NCBI GenBank assembly: GCA_902772715.1
Contig: CACYBT010000002.1
Location: 1 to 17,164 of the forward strand
DNA: 17,164 bases
Source: an uncultured Succinivibrio sp.
GTDB lineage: Bacteria; Pseudomonadota; Gammaproteobacteria; Enterobacterales; Succinivibrionaceae
Direction of reading: 5' to 3'
Position numbers and translations under genes: made by a program. Shown here in pieces: positions 15,161-17,164 of the stretch (within the stretch, counting starts at the first letter, position 1; each line of letters starts with the position of its first letter). The notes below the pieces were generated by a model. That model did not search any database. It saw only the letters and a program-made list of their open reading frames with translations, and had not been told where the DNA came from.

Positions 15161-16753
15161 ATGGATAAAAAAGAATTAATTGCACAGGGCAAAGCCGCAT
15201 TAGGTATCGAACTGGGTTCCACCAGAATTAAGGCTGTGCTTATTGATCCTAACAACGGAACAGTATTAGCCTCAGGTAGTCATGGATGGGAAAACCGTCT
15301 TGAAAATGGTGTCTGGACCTATCATATCGATGACATATGGAATGGTTTAAGTGACAGTTATCTCGATCTTAAAAAGAACGTTAAGAAGGATTACGGAGTA
15401 ACCATTAGTTCTTTATGTGCTTTAGGTATCAGCGCCATGATGCATGGTTATTTGGCCTTTGATAAAAATGATGAACTGTTAACTCCTTTTAGAACCTGGC
15501 GTAATACTATGTCACGTGATGCTTCTGCAGAATTGACTGATTTGTTTCAGTTTAATATTCCAGAAAGATGGAGTATCTCCCATTTATACCAATCTATCCT
15601 TAACAAAGAAGAGCATGTTCAGAAACTCACCTTTTTCACCACTCTTGCCGGCTACATCCACTGGCAGTTAACCGGACAGAAGGTTTTAGGTGTAGGTGAT
15701 GCTGCAGGAATGTTCCCTGTTGACTCCGACCGCATGGACTATCGTGCCGACCTTGTGGAGAAATTTGACAAGAAAGTAGAGCAATACCACTATCCTTGGA
15801 CTTTAAAAGAACTGTTGCCAAAAGTCCTCAATGCAGGTGAAGATGCTGGTACCCTAACAGATAAAGGAGCAAAATTACTTGATCCTGAAGGAGATCTCAA
15901 GGCAGGTATCCCATTATGTCCTCCTGAAGGAGATGCAGGTACCGGAATGGTTGCCACCAACAGTGTCAAGGAAAGAACTGGAAACGTATCTGCCGGAACC
16001 TCCATATTTGCCATGATTGTTCTTGAGAAGGCCTTGAAGGACTTACACCGTGAAATTGATAATGTTACTACTCCTGACGGCAAACAGGTGGCCATGGTGC
16101 ATGCCAACAACTGTACTTCAGACATTAATGCTTGGATCGGTCTTTTCAGTGAATTTGCAACTCTTCAGGGCCATCCAATCAGCAACGACGAATTGTTCCC
16201 TCTGCTCTTTAATGAGGCCTTAAAGGGTGATCCAGACTGCAATGGAGTTTTAACCTACGGTTATTATTCTGGTGAGTTCATAACCGGTCTGACTGAGGGC
16301 CGACCAATGCTCGTACGTACTCCAAACTCCAAGTTTAATATAGCCAATCTCATGCGCAGCAATCTATATACCTCTTTGGGTGCTGTCAGACTGGGAATGG
16401 ATATTCTTGCAAAAGAAGGCGTCAAGATTGATAAGCTTTTAGGTCACGGTGGCCTTTTCAAGACCGAAGGTGTGGGACAGCAGATTATGGCTGATGCCTT
16501 GAAGACTTCAGTATGGGTCATGACCACAGCCGGTGAAGGCGGAGCCTGGGGTATTGCTGTTCTCGCCGCCTATCTAGCACAGAAACAAAAAGATCAGTCA
16601 TTGCCTGATTTCCTTGATAAATGCATTTTCTGTGGCGCCGAAGGTAGCAAGAGAGAGCCTGAAGAACAGGGCATGAAGGGCTTTGATACTTTCATCAAGC
16701 ACTATGTAGATTGTCTTCCAGTCGAAAAAGAGGCTACCTCCTGCTTAAAATAG
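15161..16753 (+). CDS. FGGY-family carbohydrate kinase (ribulokinase/xylulokinase-like)
   Basis: The protein likely phosphorylates a ketopentose or related sugar with ATP in the cytoplasm. The start is the ATG at 15161 with GGAG 9 bases upstream; a TTG at 15146 is in frame but overlaps that site. The 530 residues show the FGGY layout: phosphate loop GIELGSTRIK at 15-24, sugar-side motifs RTWRNT at 111-116 and GVGDAAGMFP at 177-186, and the probable catalytic base region GDAGTGMVA at 257-265 (Asp258). GNVSAGTS is at 274-281, and the adenosine-site segments GHGGLFKTEGVGQQIM at 428-443 and GEGGAWGIAVLAA at 458-470. From memory the opening (GIELGSTRIKAVLI, then WENRLENG) resembles L-ribulokinase-type kinases of Firmicutes; xylulokinase is the main alternative. 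The gene is divergent from the nnr cluster, monocistronic within the window, and likely under a LacI-type repressor. Confidence 0.85.
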   Translation: MDKKELIAQGKAALGIELGSTRIKAVLIDPNNGTVLASGSHGWENRLENGVWTYHIDDIWNGLSDSYLDLKKNVKKDYGVTISSLCALGISAMMHGYLAFDKNDELLTPFRTWRNTMSRDASAELTDLFQFNIPERWSISHLYQSILNKEEHVQKLTFFTTLAGYIHWQLTGQKVLGVGDAAGMFPVDSDRMDYRADLVEKFDKKVEQYHYPWTLKELLPKVLNAGEDAGTLTDKGAKLLDPEGDLKAGIPLCPPEGDAGTGMVATNSVKERTGNVSAGTSIFAMIVLEKALKDLHREIDNVTTPDGKQVAMVHANNCTSDINAWIGLFSEFATLQGHPISNDELFPLLFNEALKGDPDCNGVLTYGYYSGEFITGLTEGRPMLVRTPNSKFNIANLMRSNLYTSLGAVRLGMDILAKEGVKIDKLLGHGGLFKTEGVGQQIMADALKTSVWVMTTAGEGGAWGIAVLAAYLAQKQKDQSLPDFLDKCIFCGAEGSKREPEEQGMKGFDTFIKHYVDCLPVEKEATSCLK

Positions 16754-16772
16754 AGAGACAATCCTTAAAGAA

Positions 16773-16811
16773 ATTGAGTGGAAGGGAGTTTTTATCTCCA
16801 CGCCACTCAAT
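16773..16811 (+). other. Long imperfect hairpin after the kinase gene
   Basis: ATTGAGTGG at 16773-16781 pairs perfectly with CCACTCAAT at 16803-16811. Inside, GGAG at 16785-16788 pairs with CTCC at 16796-16799, separated from the outer stem by a 3-by-3 internal loop, with TTTTTAT as apical loop. No T-run follows, so it is not a standard terminator. It may stabilise the mRNA 3' end or be part of a repeat unit. Confidence 0.5.
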
Positions 16812-16854
16812 GCACCTTGCACATAAAGCATGGTAGCCAGTGAATACAAAAAAT

Positions 16855-16884
16855 AGGCAGTTAATAAATTAAAAACTGCCTTTT
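16855..16884 (+). terminator. Intrinsic terminator, probably bidirectional
   Basis: AGGCAGTT at 16855-16862 pairs with AACTGCCT at 16874-16881, followed by TTTTC on the plus strand, about 100 bases after the kinase stop. On the minus strand the same stem is followed by TATTTTTTG, so it can also end the convergent gene coming from the right edge. Confidence 0.65.
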
Positions 16885-17108
16885 CTCATCTACATACAGT
16901 ATTAAGCTCGCCACGTACTCTTCATAAGCTAAGTTTTCACTAACTTTTTTCAAAACCTATTTATACGTTTTTTAACTGTCTCCTCTCACTCATTGAATTC
17001 AACGTGCTATTCACCAGCCAAATCCAGTACCATTTTTCAACTTCTAACATTAACTGGCAATTTAGGACTTGGCTCTATAAAAATCGAATAAATTTTAGTG
17101 AAAACCTT

Positions 17109-17164
17109 TTACGGTTCATCCATTCTCAGATAAATTCCTTCCATATTATCAAGAATTTCACTAC
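17109..17164 (-). CDS. C-terminal end of an unidentified gene (partial, enters from the right edge)
   Basis: On the minus strand an open frame enters the window and reads SEILDNMEGIYLRMDEP before TAA at 17109-17111. The MEGIYLR string faintly recalls the nucleotidyltransferase motif of RNA/DNA ligases (EGxxxR/K), but 17 residues cannot identify a family. Downstream, a shifted frame continues as NRKRFSLKFIRFL, so the gene may be truncated by a frameshift. The stretch 16890-17108 contains no other gene that I can support; it is AT-rich and probably the 3' flank of this gene. Confidence 0.35.
   Translation of the reverse strand, partial: SEILDNMEGIYLRMDEP

Noticed and set aside
1..17164. CRISPR arrays, tRNA or rRNA genes
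   Set aside because: No regularly spaced direct repeats, no cloverleaf-like sequence and no rRNA-like stretches were seen on reading both strands.

Overview
The window is a chromosomal segment of a gammaproteobacterium. The core is the classic gammaproteobacterial housekeeping cluster in its usual order on the minus strand: nnr (yjeF) - tsaE - amiB - mutL - miaA - [carboxylesterase] - hfq - hflX - hflK - hflC - purA. The Hfq core is nearly identical to the enterobacterial one, and MutL is of the short-motif, endonuclease-free type. The AT-leaning base use, the IS630-type remnant and an AAA-ATPase-like gene start at the left edge make me think of an anaerobic gut or rumen lineage such as Succinivibrionaceae. 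That family assignment is inference only.

Layout: positions 1-700 are an accessory or decaying flank. It holds the start of an AAA-ATPase-like gene that loses frame at an A-run and leaves the window, a promoter with a 7-bp palindrome over its -10 box, the 3' end of an IS630-type transposase, and a terminator-like hairpin behind purA. Positions 732-14760 are the conserved cluster, tightly packed, with overlaps or gaps of a few bases in most junctions. The exception is 5900-8076, where a secreted type-B carboxylesterase gene and about 480 bp of AT-rich intergenic DNA separate hfq from miaA, which are normally adjacent. Positions 14761-15160 form a divergent control region with two LacI-type operator-like palindromes and an extended -10 promoter. 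Positions 15161-16753 encode, on the plus strand, an FGGY sugar kinase resembling the ribulokinase/xylulokinase group. Positions 16754-17164 hold a long hairpin, a probably bidirectional terminator, and the last 18 codons of a minus-strand gene entering from the right.

How the genes work together: nnr repairs hydrated NAD(P)H; tsaE and miaA modify tRNA (t6A37 and i6A37); amiB splits septal peptidoglycan; mutL couples mismatch recognition to strand incision; hfq is the sRNA chaperone; hflX rescues or splits ribosomes; hflK and hflC form the membrane SPFH complex around FtsH; purA makes adenylosuccinate for AMP. The kinase next door is probably a separately regulated catabolic gene. I did not find a clearly new multi-gene system. 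The observations most worth a second look are a possible plus-strand small transcript beside hfq, the paired operator architecture of the kinase gene, and the altered rim of Hfq.
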